64,000 nt of DNA from Paraburkholderia azotifigens (lineage in GTDB: Bacteria; Pseudomonadota; Gammaproteobacteria; Burkholderiales; Burkholderiaceae), in contig NZ_VOQS01000005.1 of the NCBI RefSeq assembly GCF_007995085.1, forward strand, positions 2,604,001 through 2,668,000, given 5' to 3'. The notes beneath the pieces are model-generated. The model did no database searches and was not told where the DNA came from. It saw nothing but the letters and a program-made list of their open reading frames with translations. Each line of letters starts with the position of its first letter. The first letter of the stretch is position 1. Shown piece after piece: positions 27,325 through 36,923 of this stretch. A program made the translations under genes and the position numbers.

Positions 27325-28242
27325 ATGAAGGCAATCATTGTGACGGACCAGTCTGCCGGGACGGCCGGCATGAAGCTCGCCGAGCGGCCGGAGCCGGAGG
27401 CAGGGATAAATGACGTAGTAGTTCAGGTCCATGCGTCGGGATTCACTTGGGATGAGTTGACGTGGCCCTCCACGTGGACTGATCGTCAGGGTCGTGACCG
27501 GACACCATCAATTCCCGGACAAGAGTTGGCAGGTGTAGTCACCGCCCTCGGCTACGGCACGAGGGGACTTTCGGTGGGGCAGCGCGTGTTCGGCCTCACG
27601 GACTCGTATCGCAGCGGTACGTTGGCGGAGTATGTGGCGATCGAGGCGCGCAACCTCGCGCCGCTGCCAGGCGACGTCGACTTCACGGTGGGGGCAAGCG
27701 TCGCAATGCCGGGCCTGACCGCATGGCAGGGACTATTCGACCACGGTCGCCTTCAGGCAGGACAAAGCATCCTTGTACACGGAGCGGCCGGTGCAGTCGG
27801 TTCGATGGTAACCCAGCTCGCACGCGAGGCAGGCGCCTATGTCATCGGCACAGGACGCGCTAAACACCGTCAGACGGCGCTTGAATTCGGCGCGCAAGAA
27901 TTTATCGATCTTGAGAACGACGTCCTGAAAGATGTCGGTGCAGTGGATCTGGTCTTCGATGTGTTCGGTGGCGAAATCGGGAAGCATTCGGCTCGTGTAA
28001 CTCGAGCCGGAGGAACGCTGGTGACAATTGCGGGGCCGGCCGAGGCGCGACCCGTTGACGGCTTGGCGATCGACTTTGTTGTCGTATCTGATCGCACCCA
28101 ACTTGGCGAAATCATCCGGCGCGTGCGTGAGGGACGGTTACGTACGCATATCGGCATGGTCTCTACCCTTGAGGATGCCGTTGTTGCGCTCAGCCCGACC
28201 GAAAAGACCAACGGAAAAACGATCATCCGAATTCGTCCGTGA
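27325..28242 (+). CDS. NADP-dependent quinone-oxidoreductase-like protein 1
   Basis: Zinc-free medium-chain dehydrogenase/reductase of 305 aa. N-terminal GroES-like domain (PSIPGQELAGVVTALGYGT), Rossmann domain with ILVHGAAGAVGSMVTQLARE, and C-terminal ALSPTEKTNGKTIIRI. Such enzymes reduce quinones or activated double bonds with NADPH. GAGGAG precedes the ATG. It is followed 63 bp later by a close paralog of identical length, evidently a tandem duplication. Confidence 0.9.
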   Translation: MKAIIVTDQSAGTAGMKLAERPEPEAGINDVVVQVHASGFTWDELTWPSTWTDRQGRDRTPSIPGQELAGVVTALGYGTRGLSVGQRVFGLTDSYRSGTLAEYVAIEARNLAPLPGDVDFTVGASVAMPGLTAWQGLFDHGRLQAGQSILVHGAAGAVGSMVTQLAREAGAYVIGTGRAKHRQTALEFGAQEFIDLENDVLKDVGAVDLVFDVFGGEIGKHSARVTRAGGTLVTIAGPAEARPVDGLAIDFVVVSDRTQLGEIIRRVREGRLRTHIGMVSTLEDAVVALSPTEKTNGKTIIRIRP

Positions 28243-28305
28243 GCTATACGCAGCCGTCACTGCAACGGTTCCAGTGAAGAAGCACGCAACATGGAGAGAA
28301 TGCAC

Positions 28306-29223
28306 ATGAAGGCGATTGTAGCGGCCGATCAGACAGCAGGATTGGCAGGATTGAAGCTTGTCGAGCGGCCGGAGCCGTCGGCAGGCATAAACGACGTTGT
28401 TGTTCGGATCCATGCATCCGGGTTCGTCCCCACCGAAATAGCATGGCCTTCGACGTGGACCGATCGGAGCGACCATGACCGAAAACCGTCGATCCTTGGC
28501 CATGAGCTCGCCGGAGTGGTGACCGCCCTCGGGTACGGAACGACGGGTCTGTCTGTGGGCCAGAGAGTGTTTGGGCTCGCCGACTGGTACCGGGACGGAA
28601 CCTTGGCGGAGTATGTGGCGATTGAGGCGCGCAACCTGGCACCGCTGCCCGGGGATGTCGATTTTGCAGATGGCGCTAGCCTGCCCATCTCAGGGCTGAC
28701 CGCGTGGCAAGGGTTGTTTCAACATGGGCGCCTCCAGGCAGGGCAGCGCGTGCTCGCTCACGGTGCCGCCGGGGCGGTCGGCACCATGGTGACGCAACTC
28801 GCGCGAGAGGCCGGCGCGTATGTCATTGGCACAGGGCGGGCCGCGGACCGTCAGAAGGCGATCGACTTTGGCTCGCAAGAGTTTGTCGACCTCGATAACG
28901 ATACGCTTGAGGATGTCGGCGGAGTTGATCTTGTGTTCGATGTCATCGGTGGCGACATCGGGAAACGATCCGCAGGCCTGGTTCGAGCTGGAGGGACACT
29001 CGTGTCCGTTGTCGGGCCGTCCGAGGCTCGTCCTTATAACGGGCGTGCGATCGATTTTGTTGTCGAGTCCGACCGCGCCCAATTGTGCGAGATTGTGCAG
29101 CGGGTGCGGGGCGGACGACTACGGACCAACATTGGCGGGATCTCGACCCTCGACAATGCCATCGCGGCCTTGAACCCGACCAAACGACGTGAAGGGAAGA
29201 CGATTATCCGCATTCGGCAGTAA
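28306..29223 (+). CDS. NADP-dependent quinone-oxidoreductase-like protein 2
   Basis: Same family and length (305 aa) as the upstream gene; most motifs coincide (PSILGHELAGVVTALGYGT, VLAHGAAGAVGTMVTQLARE, GKTIIRIRQ). The start is placed at the ATG at 28306 (MKAIVAADQ), eight bases after GGAGA, matching the paralog; an open frame begins at 28291. Substrate differences cannot be seen. Substitutions such as FTWDELTWPS versus FVPTEIAWPS near the presumed substrate pocket suggest diverging specificity (inference). Confidence 0.9.
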   Translation: MKAIVAADQTAGLAGLKLVERPEPSAGINDVVVRIHASGFVPTEIAWPSTWTDRSDHDRKPSILGHELAGVVTALGYGTTGLSVGQRVFGLADWYRDGTLAEYVAIEARNLAPLPGDVDFADGASLPISGLTAWQGLFQHGRLQAGQRVLAHGAAGAVGTMVTQLAREAGAYVIGTGRAADRQKAIDFGSQEFVDLDNDTLEDVGGVDLVFDVIGGDIGKRSAGLVRAGGTLVSVVGPSEARPYNGRAIDFVVESDRAQLCEIVQRVRGGRLRTNIGGISTLDNAIAALNPTKRREGKTIIRIRQ

Positions 29224-29688
29224 GAAGCCGGTAAAGCGCGGTAACCGATTCACGTGACTAGTTACTGCTCGCCCGAGTGCGTTGCTGCGGTCAGTCCAGC
29301 CAAAACGCAGTACATGAGCGATGCATGCAGCTCGACTGCCAACGGTAACGCGTTCCGAGTCTCATGACTGCGGTGTCGAAGATCCAGGAGGCGTTCGCGT
29401 TCGAACGACGGCATATTCGCCATGCGTCGCCTCGAAGACAGGAACGGACGGTGCGGTCTCTCGGAAATAACATTCGCGCCACACGACGGTTTTGACTTGT
29501 CACTCGGGATCGACAGACCGAGTCAATCCAATCCGTGGCTAAAGTTATGCCCCGGGTGTTGTCCCCAAGTGTCTAGGTAGAGAGCTGCGCTACCAGTTAA
29601 GTGGCGCTCCGCCGTTAAGTCGTCAAATAGCGACGACACGTAGAGCGAGCACCATAACGATATATTCATCAGATCAGGGAGGTCTAAT
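29224..29688. other. Intergenic, 465 bp
   Basis: No recognisable gene between the oxidoreductase pair and msrA. The msrA ribosome binding site (GGGAGG) lies at its end. Confidence 0.45.
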
Positions 29689-30240
29689 ATGCATCAGCGT
29701 GCTGTACTTGCTGGGGGATGTTTCTGGGGAATGCAGGACCTGATCCGCAAGCTTCCCGGTGTTGTTTCGACTCGTGTCGGTTATACCGGGGGCGACATTT
29801 TGAACGCGACCTACCGCAATCATGGCACTCATGCGGAGGGGATCGAGATAGTCTTCGATACAACGCAGACAAGCTACAGGCGCATTCTCGAGTACTTCTT
29901 TCAAATCCACGATCCGACAACACTGGACCGTCAAGGTAACGATGTGGGGACAAGCTACCGTTCGGCGATTTTCTATACGACCGACGAGCAGAAAAAGGTG
30001 GCACTCGAGGCCATTGCCGACGTGGAAGCATCAGGCCGGTGGCCCGGCTGCGTTGTCACTGAGCTTGAGCCCGTCGGAGACTTCTGGGAAGCTGAGCCGG
30101 AGCATCAGGACTATCTTGAGAAGCATCCCGGAGGGTATACCTGTCACTTTCCTCGTCAAAACTGGGTTCTTCCGAAGAGCGAGACAGTCGACGATTTCGC
30201 GACAATTCATACCCATGCTGGTGCGGTTACCCAGTCCTAG
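29689..30240 (+). CDS. msrA: Peptide methionine sulfoxide reductase MsrA
   Basis: Enzyme of 183 aa that reduces methionine-S-sulfoxide. Catalytic Cys11 is in [10 protein letters not shown]; further family motifs are [39 protein letters not shown] and [16 protein letters not shown]. No signal peptide, so cytoplasmic. Its stop is directly followed by the ccmA frame, so it is probably cotranscribed with the cytochrome maturation operon. Confidence 0.95.
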   Translation: MHQRAVLAGGCFWGMQDLIRKLPGVVSTRVGYTGGDILNATYRNHGTHAEGIEIVFDTTQTSYRRILEYFFQIHDPTTLDRQGNDVGTSYRSAIFYTTDEQKKVALEAIADVEASGRWPGCVVTELEPVGDFWEAEPEHQDYLEKHPGGYTCHFPRQNWVLPKSETVDDFATIHTHAGAVTQS

Positions 30241-30930
30241 GTGCATTCCGTCATGCAAGAACTTTGCGTCTGGCCGGATGGCAGTTTTCGCACTGCGGAC
30301 CGGGTGCTCAACGCGGTGCGTCTCGGTTGCGAACGAAACCAGCGTCGGTTGTTCAACGACGTCAGCTTCGGCCTCGCGGCCGGTGACATGTTGCGCATAA
30401 TAGGTCCCAATGGCAGTGGAAAAAGCAGCCTGCTGCGTCTGCTATGCGGGTTGGCGCAGCCGGCTGAGGGGCGGGTCGAGCTGTTCGGCCAAGCCCTTGC
30501 CCAACAGCGCGGAGCCCTCGCTTCTCGGCTGCTATGGATAGGGCATGCCCCCGGTGTGAAGGCACTCTTGACCGTTGAGGAAAACCTGTCATGGCTAGGA
30601 GCATTGCACGGGCGCGATGCGATCGCCGCCGTAGAGCGAGCGATTGTCGCGGTTGGCCTGCGCGGCTTTGAGGACACGCGTTGCCATGCCCTGTCGGCGG
30701 GCCAGCAGCGTCGCGTCGCATTGGCGCGCTTGTATCTGCCCAGTGCGCCAATGCTGTGGCTACTGGATGAACCGTTCACGGCGCTGGATAGGGCAGGCAC
30801 AGCCCAACTTGAAGCGCACCTGGCATTGCATTGTGAGCGCGGCGGTGCGGTGGTGCTGACCACGCACCACGAACTGACCCAACGGGCGCGAGCTTACGCT
30901 GTCCTTGATCTTGGGCAGTACGCAACGTGA
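30241..30930 (+). CDS. ccmA: Haem exporter ATP-binding protein CcmA
   Basis: ABC ATPase (229 aa as drawn) of the CcmABCDE haem-handling complex; with CcmB it releases holo-CcmE. Walker [10 protein letters not shown], signature [14 protein letters not shown], Walker [13 protein letters not shown] and the His switch TTHHELT are all present. The frame starts with GTG right after msrA; the ATG at 30253 or the GTG at 30304 ([17 protein letters not shown], where the family usually begins) are plausible true starts. Head of the ccm operon, which then runs with overlaps to 36847. Confidence 0.93.
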   Translation: MHSVMQELCVWPDGSFRTADRVLNAVRLGCERNQRRLFNDVSFGLAAGDMLRIIGPNGSGKSSLLRLLCGLAQPAEGRVELFGQALAQQRGALASRLLWIGHAPGVKALLTVEENLSWLGALHGRDAIAAVERAIVAVGLRGFEDTRCHALSAGQQRRVALARLYLPSAPMLWLLDEPFTALDRAGTAQLEAHLALHCERGGAVVLTTHHELTQRARAYAVLDLGQYAT

Positions 30931-31598
30931 CCATGGGCGTGGTTTCCTTGCTTAACCGCGAGTTGCGTCTGTTATGTCGCCAACCAGGGGACGTTGTTAA
31001 CCCTTTAGCTTTTTTCTCCGTTGTCGTCGCGCTGTTTCCGCTCGCGCTGGGGACGCAATCACAGTTTCTGCAACAAGCCGCGCCAGGGCTAGTGTGGGTC
31101 GCGGCGTTGCTGGCCATGCTGCTTTCGCTAGACGGCCTGTTCCGTGCCGATTTCGACGATGGCTCGCTGGAGCAATGGATGCTTTCATCACACTCGATGC
31201 TCGTGCTGGTACTGGTCAAAGTAACCGCGCACTGGATTTGCAGCGGTCTGGCTATGGTGGTGGTGGCCCCTCTCCTTGCCTTCATGCTCGGCCTGCCGGC
31301 CCACTGCTTTGGCGCGCTGCTGCTTTCCTTGTTGCTGGGGACGCCTGTGCTCATTTTGCTCGGTGCAGTCGGCGCCGCGCTCACGGTTGGTTTGCGTCGA
31401 GGCGGGTTGTTACTGGGGCTGCTAATTCTGCCGCTGTATGCCCCGGTGCTGATCCTGGGTAGCGGTGCTCTGCAAGCCGCGTTGCAGGGCCTGCCTGTTG
31501 CGGGATACATGCTGTGGTTGTCGTGCCTTACCGCGCTGGCAATGACTTTGGCGCCGTTTGCGATTGCCGCGGCGCTTTCCATCAGTTTCGCCGAATGA
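30927..31598 (+). CDS. ccmB: Haem exporter membrane protein CcmB
   Basis: Integral membrane partner of CcmA, 223 aa with about six hydrophobic segments. The N-terminus [20 protein letters not shown] is typical. It overlaps the ccmA stop by four bases (GTGA); an ATG at 30933 is an alternative start. Other family motifs: [20 protein letters not shown] and [20 protein letters not shown]. Confidence 0.93.
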   Translation: MTMGVVSLLNRELRLLCRQPGDVVNPLAFFSVVVALFPLALGTQSQFLQQAAPGLVWVAALLAMLLSLDGLFRADFDDGSLEQWMLSSHSMLVLVLVKVTAHWICSGLAMVVVAPLLAFMLGLPAHCFGALLLSLLLGTPVLILLGAVGAALTVGLRRGGLLLGLLILPLYAPVLILGSGALQAALQGLPVAGYMLWLSCLTALAMTLAPFAIAAALSISFAE

Positions 31599-31645
31599 AG
31601 CCCCATCCGTGGTGCCGACCCGACGACCGCTCAAGAGCAACTCGA

Positions 31646-32401
31646 ATGAACTGGACCTGGCTACACAAATGGGGCTCGCCAAAGCTGTTCTACTCCATGA
31701 GTGGAAGGTGTCTGCCATGGCTCGCGTCGGCGAGCGCACTTTTGCTTGTGATCGGCCTGTCATGGGGACTGGCATTCGCGCCCGCAGACTATCAGCAGGG
31801 CGACAGCTTTCGCATTATGTACATCCACGTGCCGGCTGCTCTACTTGCTCAATCAATCTACGTCATGTTGGCGACTGCCGGGGTCATTGGGGCGATCTGG
31901 AAAATAAAGCTGGCGGACGTCGCGCTGCAGCAGGCGGCGCCCATCGGTGCCTGGATGACATGCATCGCGCTGGGTACTGGGGCGATCTGGGGCAAGCCCA
32001 CATGGGGCACTTACTGGGTATGGGACGCACGCCTGACTTCGATGCTCATCCTGCTGTTCCTGTATCTAGGTGTCATCGCGTTGGGCCAGGCGATCACCAA
32101 TCGCGATAATGCCGCGCGCGCCTGCGCGGTGTTATCCCTGGTCGGCGTTGTCAACATCCCTATCATCAAGTATTCGGTCGAATGGTGGAACACTCTGCAC
32201 CAGCCCGCAAGCTTCTCGCTTACGCACGCGCCGGCCATGCCGGCGCAGATGTGGCTGCCATTGGCATTGACCGTGCTGGGGTTCTATTGCTTCTTCGGAG
32301 CTGTTCTGTTCGCGCGCATGCGCCTGGAAGTGCTGGAGCGCGAAACCGGCAGCCGTTGGGCTGACGCTGAGGTCGCCCGGCTTCTGGAGAGTCGGACATG
32401 A
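31646..32401 (+). CDS. ccmC: Haem handling protein CcmC
   Basis: Membrane protein of 251 aa that loads haem onto CcmE. The tryptophan-rich WWD motif is WGKPTWGTYWVWDARLTSML, flanked by conserved His in YIHVPAALLAQSIY and TLHQPAS. Start at MNWTWLHKWGSPKLFY; the open frame begins upstream at 31514 but overlaps ccmB. It ends in ATGA with ccmD. Confidence 0.95.
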   Translation: MNWTWLHKWGSPKLFYSMSGRCLPWLASASALLLVIGLSWGLAFAPADYQQGDSFRIMYIHVPAALLAQSIYVMLATAGVIGAIWKIKLADVALQQAAPIGAWMTCIALGTGAIWGKPTWGTYWVWDARLTSMLILLFLYLGVIALGQAITNRDNAARACAVLSLVGVVNIPIIKYSVEWWNTLHQPASFSLTHAPAMPAQMWLPLALTVLGFYCFFGAVLFARMRLEVLERETGSRWADAEVARLLESRT

Positions 32402-32577
32402 TCGCATTCGCGTCGTTCGCTGATTTTCTCGCCATGGGTGGACACGGTGCCTACGTCTGGAGCGGCTACGGCTTGTGCGTTGCTCTATTGGCATTGAATG
32501 TGATGTTGCCCTTGCTGGCACGGCGTCGGTACTTGAATAAACTCGCGCGAAGCCGACGCCGGGAGGTTTGGAAATGA
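32398..32577 (+). CDS. ccmD: Haem exporter protein CcmD
   Basis: Small single-span membrane protein of 59 aa that stabilises CcmABC and helps release CcmE. Sequence: [20 protein letters not shown], membrane span [17 protein letters not shown], then the basic tail [16 protein letters not shown]. It overlaps ccmC by four bases and ccmE by four bases. The length and the [13 protein letters not shown] motif are typical. Confidence 0.92.
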   Translation: MIAFASFADFLAMGGHGAYVWSGYGLCVALLALNVMLPLLARRRYLNKLARSRRREVWK

Positions 32578-33041
32578 CTCCCGCACGCAAAAAGCGACTG
32601 TATTGGATGCTGGCGCTGCTATGTGGCGCAAGCGCGGCCGCTGCGTTGGCAATGGCGGCGTTGCGGCAAAACATCAATCTGTTTTACACGCCGACTCAGA
32701 TCGTGGCTGGTGAGGCACCGCGCGGCACACGCATTCGCGCGGGTGGGCTGGTAGAGCCGGGTTCGTTGCAACGCACGCCGGGTTCTCTGGCACTGCGATT
32801 TGTCGTGACGGACGGGGAGAGCAGCGTCCTCGTGCGCTACGAGGGCATTGTGCCTGACCTTTTCCGAGAGGGCCAAGGCATTGTCGCCACGGGTCACATA
32901 GAGCCCGACGGCGCACTGCACGCTGATGAAGTGCTTGCCAAGCATGATGAGAAATACATGCCACCTGAAGCGATGGGCGCGCTGAAGAAATTCGGTGCGA
33001 GAGGCCAGCTTGGGCGCGGCAAACAGGAGTCGTATCGATGA
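32574..33041 (+). CDS. ccmE: Cytochrome c-type biogenesis haem chaperone CcmE
   Basis: Membrane-anchored periplasmic haem chaperone, 155 aa. The haem is bound covalently by His124 in [13 protein letters not shown]-terminal anchor: [20 protein letters not shown]. An OB-fold follows ([35 protein letters not shown]). ATG start after GGGAGG; it overlaps ccmD and ccmF. Confidence 0.95.
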   Translation: MTPARKKRLYWMLALLCGASAAAALAMAALRQNINLFYTPTQIVAGEAPRGTRIRAGGLVEPGSLQRTPGSLALRFVVTDGESSVLVRYEGIVPDLFREGQGIVATGHIEPDGALHADEVLAKHDEKYMPPEAMGALKKFGARGQLGRGKQESYR

Positions 33042-35008
33042 TCCCGGAACTCGGACTATTAGCCCTGATCTTGGCGCTGTGTCTCGCAATGGTTCAAGCA
33101 AGCGTCCCATTAGCTGGTGCCTGGCGGGGCGATCAACGCTGGATGGCCCTGGCGAAGCCGGCCGCGTGGGGACAGTTCACGTTCTTGATTTTCAGCTTCG
33201 CGTGCCTGATGCACGCATTCCTGACGAACGATTTCTCGGTTGCGTATGTTGCGGAAAACTCCAACAGTGCGCTGCCCTGGTATTACAAGGTCAGTGGAAT
33301 CTGGGGGGCGCATGAAGGCTCGTTGCTCCTATGGGCTTTGATACTGGCCGCATGGACAACTGCGGTCTCGATCGGCGCGCGCCAACTACCGGAGGCGATG
33401 CTGGCGCGAGTCCTGGCTGTGATGGGCATGATAAGCACTGGTTTTCTGCTTTTTCTGATCGGCACCTCCAACCCGTTTGCGCGCTTGCTAACCAATGTCC
33501 CAGTCGATGGCCGGGACCTCAATCCTGTGTTACAGGACGTCGGCCTAATCGTTCATCCTCCCATATTGTACATGGGCTACGTTGGCTTCTCGGTCGCCTT
33601 CGCATTCGCCATCGCTGCCTTGCTGGATGGCAAGCTCGACGCCGCTTGGGCACGCTGGTCTCGCCCCTGGACAAACGTGGCGTGGGCGTTTCTCGGCGTG
33701 GGCATCGCCGTCGGGTCATGGTGGGCTTACTCTGAGCTGGGGTGGGGTGGTTGGTGGTTCTGGGATCCTGTCGAAAACGCGTCATTGATGCCCTGGCTGG
33801 TGGGCGCTGCCCTGATCCACTCCCTGGCAGCTACTGAGAAACGCGGCGTATTCAAGAGCTGGACTGTGCTACTGGCGATCGGCGCTTTCTCGCTCAGCTT
33901 GCTAGGCACCTTCCTGGTCCGGTCGGGCGTATTGACCTCCGTGCACGCTTTCGCCACCGACCCGGCGCGCGGCGTCTTCGTGCTCGCGTTTCTCCTGGGC
34001 GTGGTTGGCGGGTCGCTTGCGTTGTTTGCTCTTCGCGCGCCAGTGGTCAAGAGCCATGGAGGCTTCGGAATCTGGTCACGTGAGACGCTGCTGCTGGTCA
34101 ACAATCTGCTGCTGTCGGTGGCGGCGGCCGCGATCCTGCTCGGCACGCTCTACCCGATGGTTCTCGACGCACTTACCGGCACGAAGCTGTCAGTTGGGCC
34201 GCCTTACTTCAATGCCATGTTCGTGCCGCTGATGGCGCTGCTGATGGCGACGGCTGCGGTTGGCTTGTTCACGCGCTGGAAAGCCACGCCAGTGCGCAGG
34301 CTCGCGCGAATGCTTATCCCTGTGCTGGCGGCCAGCCTGATGCTCGCGTTGGTCGCGGCTACCTTGCAGACCCGGTCACGTTGGGCCGTGGCTGCGAGCG
34401 GCTTCCTCGCTGCGGGGATCGTATTCGCAGGCGTACGTGATGTGCTGGACAAAACGCGTAACAAAGGATTGCTCATGGGCCTGCCAACGCTCGGCCGTAG
34501 CTATTGGGCGATGCAACTGGCCCACCTTGGCTTCGCCGTCTGTGCTTTGGGCGTCGTGCTGACAAGTGTCTGCAGCGTTGACCGGGATTTGCGCATGACG
34601 CCAGGCAAAGCCATCGAAGTCGGGGGCTACGATTTTATATTCAACGGCACCACACGGATTCAGGGGCCGAATTATGTTGCCGATCGCGGCAGTGTACGGG
34701 TCCTTCGAGACGGGCGTGAGGTTGCAATTCTGCATCCGGAAAAACGCGTCTACCAGGTCCAACGGACTCCCATGACCGAGGCCGCTATCGAGGCGGGTTT
34801 CACCAGAGACCTGTTCGTAGCTCTGGGAGAACCGCTGGCCGACGGCGCCTGGGCGGTCCGGGTGCAGATCAAACCTTTCGTTCGCTGGATCTGGGTGGGT
34901 GTGCTACTGATGGCGTTGGGCGGCTCCCTAGCGGCGACAGACCGGCGCTATCGCGCCAGATCGACCAGATTGGCTCAGGAGAGACGCATTCGCGGAGCGC
35001 GAACATGA
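33038..35008 (+). CDS. ccmF: Cytochrome c haem lyase subunit CcmF
   Basis: Large membrane protein of 656 aa that forms the haem ligase with CcmH and CcmI. The WWD motif is [20 protein letters not shown]; other markers are [20 protein letters not shown] and [20 protein letters not shown]. About 15 hydrophobic segments. It overlaps ccmE (ATGA) and ccmG. The length and motif order are those of a complete CcmF. Confidence 0.96.
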   Translation: MIPELGLLALILALCLAMVQASVPLAGAWRGDQRWMALAKPAAWGQFTFLIFSFACLMHAFLTNDFSVAYVAENSNSALPWYYKVSGIWGAHEGSLLLWALILAAWTTAVSIGARQLPEAMLARVLAVMGMISTGFLLFLIGTSNPFARLLTNVPVDGRDLNPVLQDVGLIVHPPILYMGYVGFSVAFAFAIAALLDGKLDAAWARWSRPWTNVAWAFLGVGIAVGSWWAYSELGWGGWWFWDPVENASLMPWLVGAALIHSLAATEKRGVFKSWTVLLAIGAFSLSLLGTFLVRSGVLTSVHAFATDPARGVFVLAFLLGVVGGSLALFALRAPVVKSHGGFGIWSRETLLLVNNLLLSVAAAAILLGTLYPMVLDALTGTKLSVGPPYFNAMFVPLMALLMATAAVGLFTRWKATPVRRLARMLIPVLAASLMLALVAATLQTRSRWAVAASGFLAAGIVFAGVRDVLDKTRNKGLLMGLPTLGRSYWAMQLAHLGFAVCALGVVLTSVCSVDRDLRMTPGKAIEVGGYDFIFNGTTRIQGPNYVADRGSVRVLRDGREVAILHPEKRVYQVQRTPMTEAAIEAGFTRDLFVALGEPLADGAWAVRVQIKPFVRWIWVGVLLMALGGSLAATDRRYRARSTRLAQERRIRGART

Positions 35009-35544
35009 AACGGTTGCCGTTGTTATTGCCATTGGCAGTATTTCTGCTCATCGCGGGTCTTCTGTATCGCGGTCTGTTCCTCGACCCGACCAAGGTGCCA
35101 TCCGCCCTAATCGGAAAACATTTTCCCGATTTCGCCCTGTCGGCTCTCGACCAGCCGTCGCGCATCCTGACACGCAAGGACATTGTAAGAAGACCGGCGT
35201 TGGTTAACATCTGGGCCTCATGGTGCTCATCCTGCCGGCAGGAGCACCAGGTGTTGACAAGACTGGCCTCTCGAGGCGTAGTCATCTACGGTGTCAATTA
35301 CAAGGACGACCGGTCTGCGGCGCTACGCTGGCTGGGTAAGTCGGACAATCCGTATCTGTTGGACATTGAGGACAGTGCTGGGTCCTTAGGTGTCGACCTC
35401 GGCGTTTACGGCGCACCCGAGACGTTTGTCATCGACGCTAAAGGTGTCATCCGCGACAAGTATGTTGGAATAATCGACGAAGACGTTTGGCGGAATAAGC
35501 TCGCCCCGGTTTATTCCGAGCTGTTGCAGGAGGCCGCACCATGA
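35005..35544 (+). CDS. ccmG: Thiol:disulfide interchange protein CcmG (DsbE)
   Basis: Membrane-anchored thioredoxin-like protein of 179 aa that reduces apocytochrome cysteines. Anchor: LLLPLAVFLLIAGLLYRGLF. The active site is WASWCSSCRQEH (Cys74, Cys77); the intervening SS differs from the more usual PT or VP. The conserved cis-Pro is in GVYGAPETFVID. Overlaps ccmF and ccmH. Confidence 0.94.
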   Translation: MKRLPLLLPLAVFLLIAGLLYRGLFLDPTKVPSALIGKHFPDFALSALDQPSRILTRKDIVRRPALVNIWASWCSSCRQEHQVLTRLASRGVVIYGVNYKDDRSAALRWLGKSDNPYLLDIEDSAGSLGVDLGVYGAPETFVIDAKGVIRDKYVGIIDEDVWRNKLAPVYSELLQEAAP

Positions 35545-36029
35545 AGCGTGTTTTCGCTGTGCTTACGCTAGCGCTAGGCATGCTCAGCGGCAGCTACGCC
35601 GCAATCGATCCCCGTGACTTCCCTAGCGACAGCCTGCGCGAACGCTATCACGAACTGGCCGTCGAGCTGCGTTGCCCGAAGTGTCGGAACCAGAGCATCG
35701 GGGAGTCGGATTCACCGATCGCCAATGATTTGCGCGGTCAGATTTATCGCATGCTGCGCGAAGGCCGAAGCGACAGCCAAATCATTGACTTCATGGTCGC
35801 GCGCTACGGAGATTTCGTGTTGTACGACCCACCGCTTTCCAGCCGCACGGCGCTCCTTTGGGTTGGCCCTGCAGGATTGTTAATAGCTGGAGTTGCGGTC
35901 GTCGCCGTGATCGTCGCACGCCGGCGTCGACCACCCCACACAGTAGCAAGTCCTCTGTCGGACGGAGAGCAGCGTCGCTTAGCGGGCCTGCTTGGAGCCA
36001 CGGACCCATCCATTGGACAAGATATATGA
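35541..36029 (+). CDS. ccmH: Cytochrome c biogenesis protein CcmH
   Basis: Haem ligase subunit of 162 aa. Signal peptide up to about SYA, redox motif LRCPKCRNQSIGESDS (Cys45, Cys48), then REGRSDSQIIDFMVARYGDF and one C-terminal membrane span (LWVGPAGLLIAGVAVVAVIV). It lacks the TPR half, which is separate as ccmI. Overlaps ccmG and ccmI. Confidence 0.94.
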   Translation: MKRVFAVLTLALGMLSGSYAAIDPRDFPSDSLRERYHELAVELRCPKCRNQSIGESDSPIANDLRGQIYRMLREGRSDSQIIDFMVARYGDFVLYDPPLSSRTALLWVGPAGLLIAGVAVVAVIVARRRRPPHTVASPLSDGEQRRLAGLLGATDPSIGQDI

Positions 36030-36847
36030 TCGCTTTCTGGCTTTACGCAGGACTGTTGTTCGCAGCAGCGCTAGGCTTCGTCCTGGTGCCCCAGTTGGGC
36101 CTCTGGCGCACGCCCGTTGATGCCGATCGCACCCGTACGAATGTCGAGCTCTACCGCGAACGTCTGCGCGAACTGGAAGAGCAGCACCGCGTCGGCGCGC
36201 GCGACACGGCACAGCTCGATCTCGGGCGCGTCGAGGCTGCACGTGAACTGCTGGACGACACGCAAACTGCGGAGCATGCCGTTGATTTCCCCCTAGGCCG
36301 AACTATTCCGCTTGCAGCAGCGCTATCAACGCCGTTGCTGGCGCTGGCGCTGTACCTGCACTGGGGCTCGCTTGACCAACTTAAGCTCACTCGCCTACGC
36401 TCCGTCGCGCAGAATATCGAGAAAATCGCGATGCGCCAGGAGGCCGTATCACTAGCCGCTACGTCGGACTCGGCCGATGGTTGGTCATCGTTGGGCCGCG
36501 CCTACATGGCACAAGGACGGATGTCGGAAGCAGCCCGGGCGTACGAGCGTGCAGCTGCGATAGGAGGGCGGCCGCCGGACGTGCTGGGTCACTGGGCCGA
36601 GGCCGAATATTTCGCGGGCGAGCGTCAATGGACTGCCAAATTGCAAGCACTCGTCAACGAGGCGCTCACGAGCAACCCGCGAGAGGAAGTAAGCCTAAGG
36701 TTAGCAGGCATGGCCGCATTTCAAGCGGGTCGATACAGTGATGCGGTTGGCTACTGGGAACGTCTCGCGGCGACTCTGCCTGAGGGAGACATGAGCCGCG
36801 CCTCGATCGCCAAAGACATTGCTCGCGCCCGCGATTTGGCGAAGTAG
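36026..36847 (+). CDS. ccmI: Cytochrome c biogenesis protein CcmI (TPR)
   Basis: Apocytochrome chaperone of 273 aa. Membrane part: FWLYAGLLFAAALGFVLVPQ, then the loop YRERLRELEEQHRVG and a second span (PLAAALSTPLLALALYLHW). TPR repeats follow from about residue 145 (DGWSSLGRAYMAQGRMSEAA, AGRYSDAVGYWERLAATLPE). Start at the ATG overlapping the ccmH stop; the longer open frame from 35858 lies inside ccmH. Last gene of the operon; no obvious terminator follows. Confidence 0.9.
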   Translation: MIAFWLYAGLLFAAALGFVLVPQLGLWRTPVDADRTRTNVELYRERLRELEEQHRVGARDTAQLDLGRVEAARELLDDTQTAEHAVDFPLGRTIPLAAALSTPLLALALYLHWGSLDQLKLTRLRSVAQNIEKIAMRQEAVSLAATSDSADGWSSLGRAYMAQGRMSEAARAYERAAAIGGRPPDVLGHWAEAEYFAGERQWTAKLQALVNEALTSNPREEVSLRLAGMAAFQAGRYSDAVGYWERLAATLPEGDMSRASIAKDIARARDLAK

Positions 36848-36923
36848 AGACGCTTCCTAAACGGACTTTTCAGTTGATACGGCCGACACTGACGTTATTT
36901 CCCATCCGCGGCCGACGCAACAG

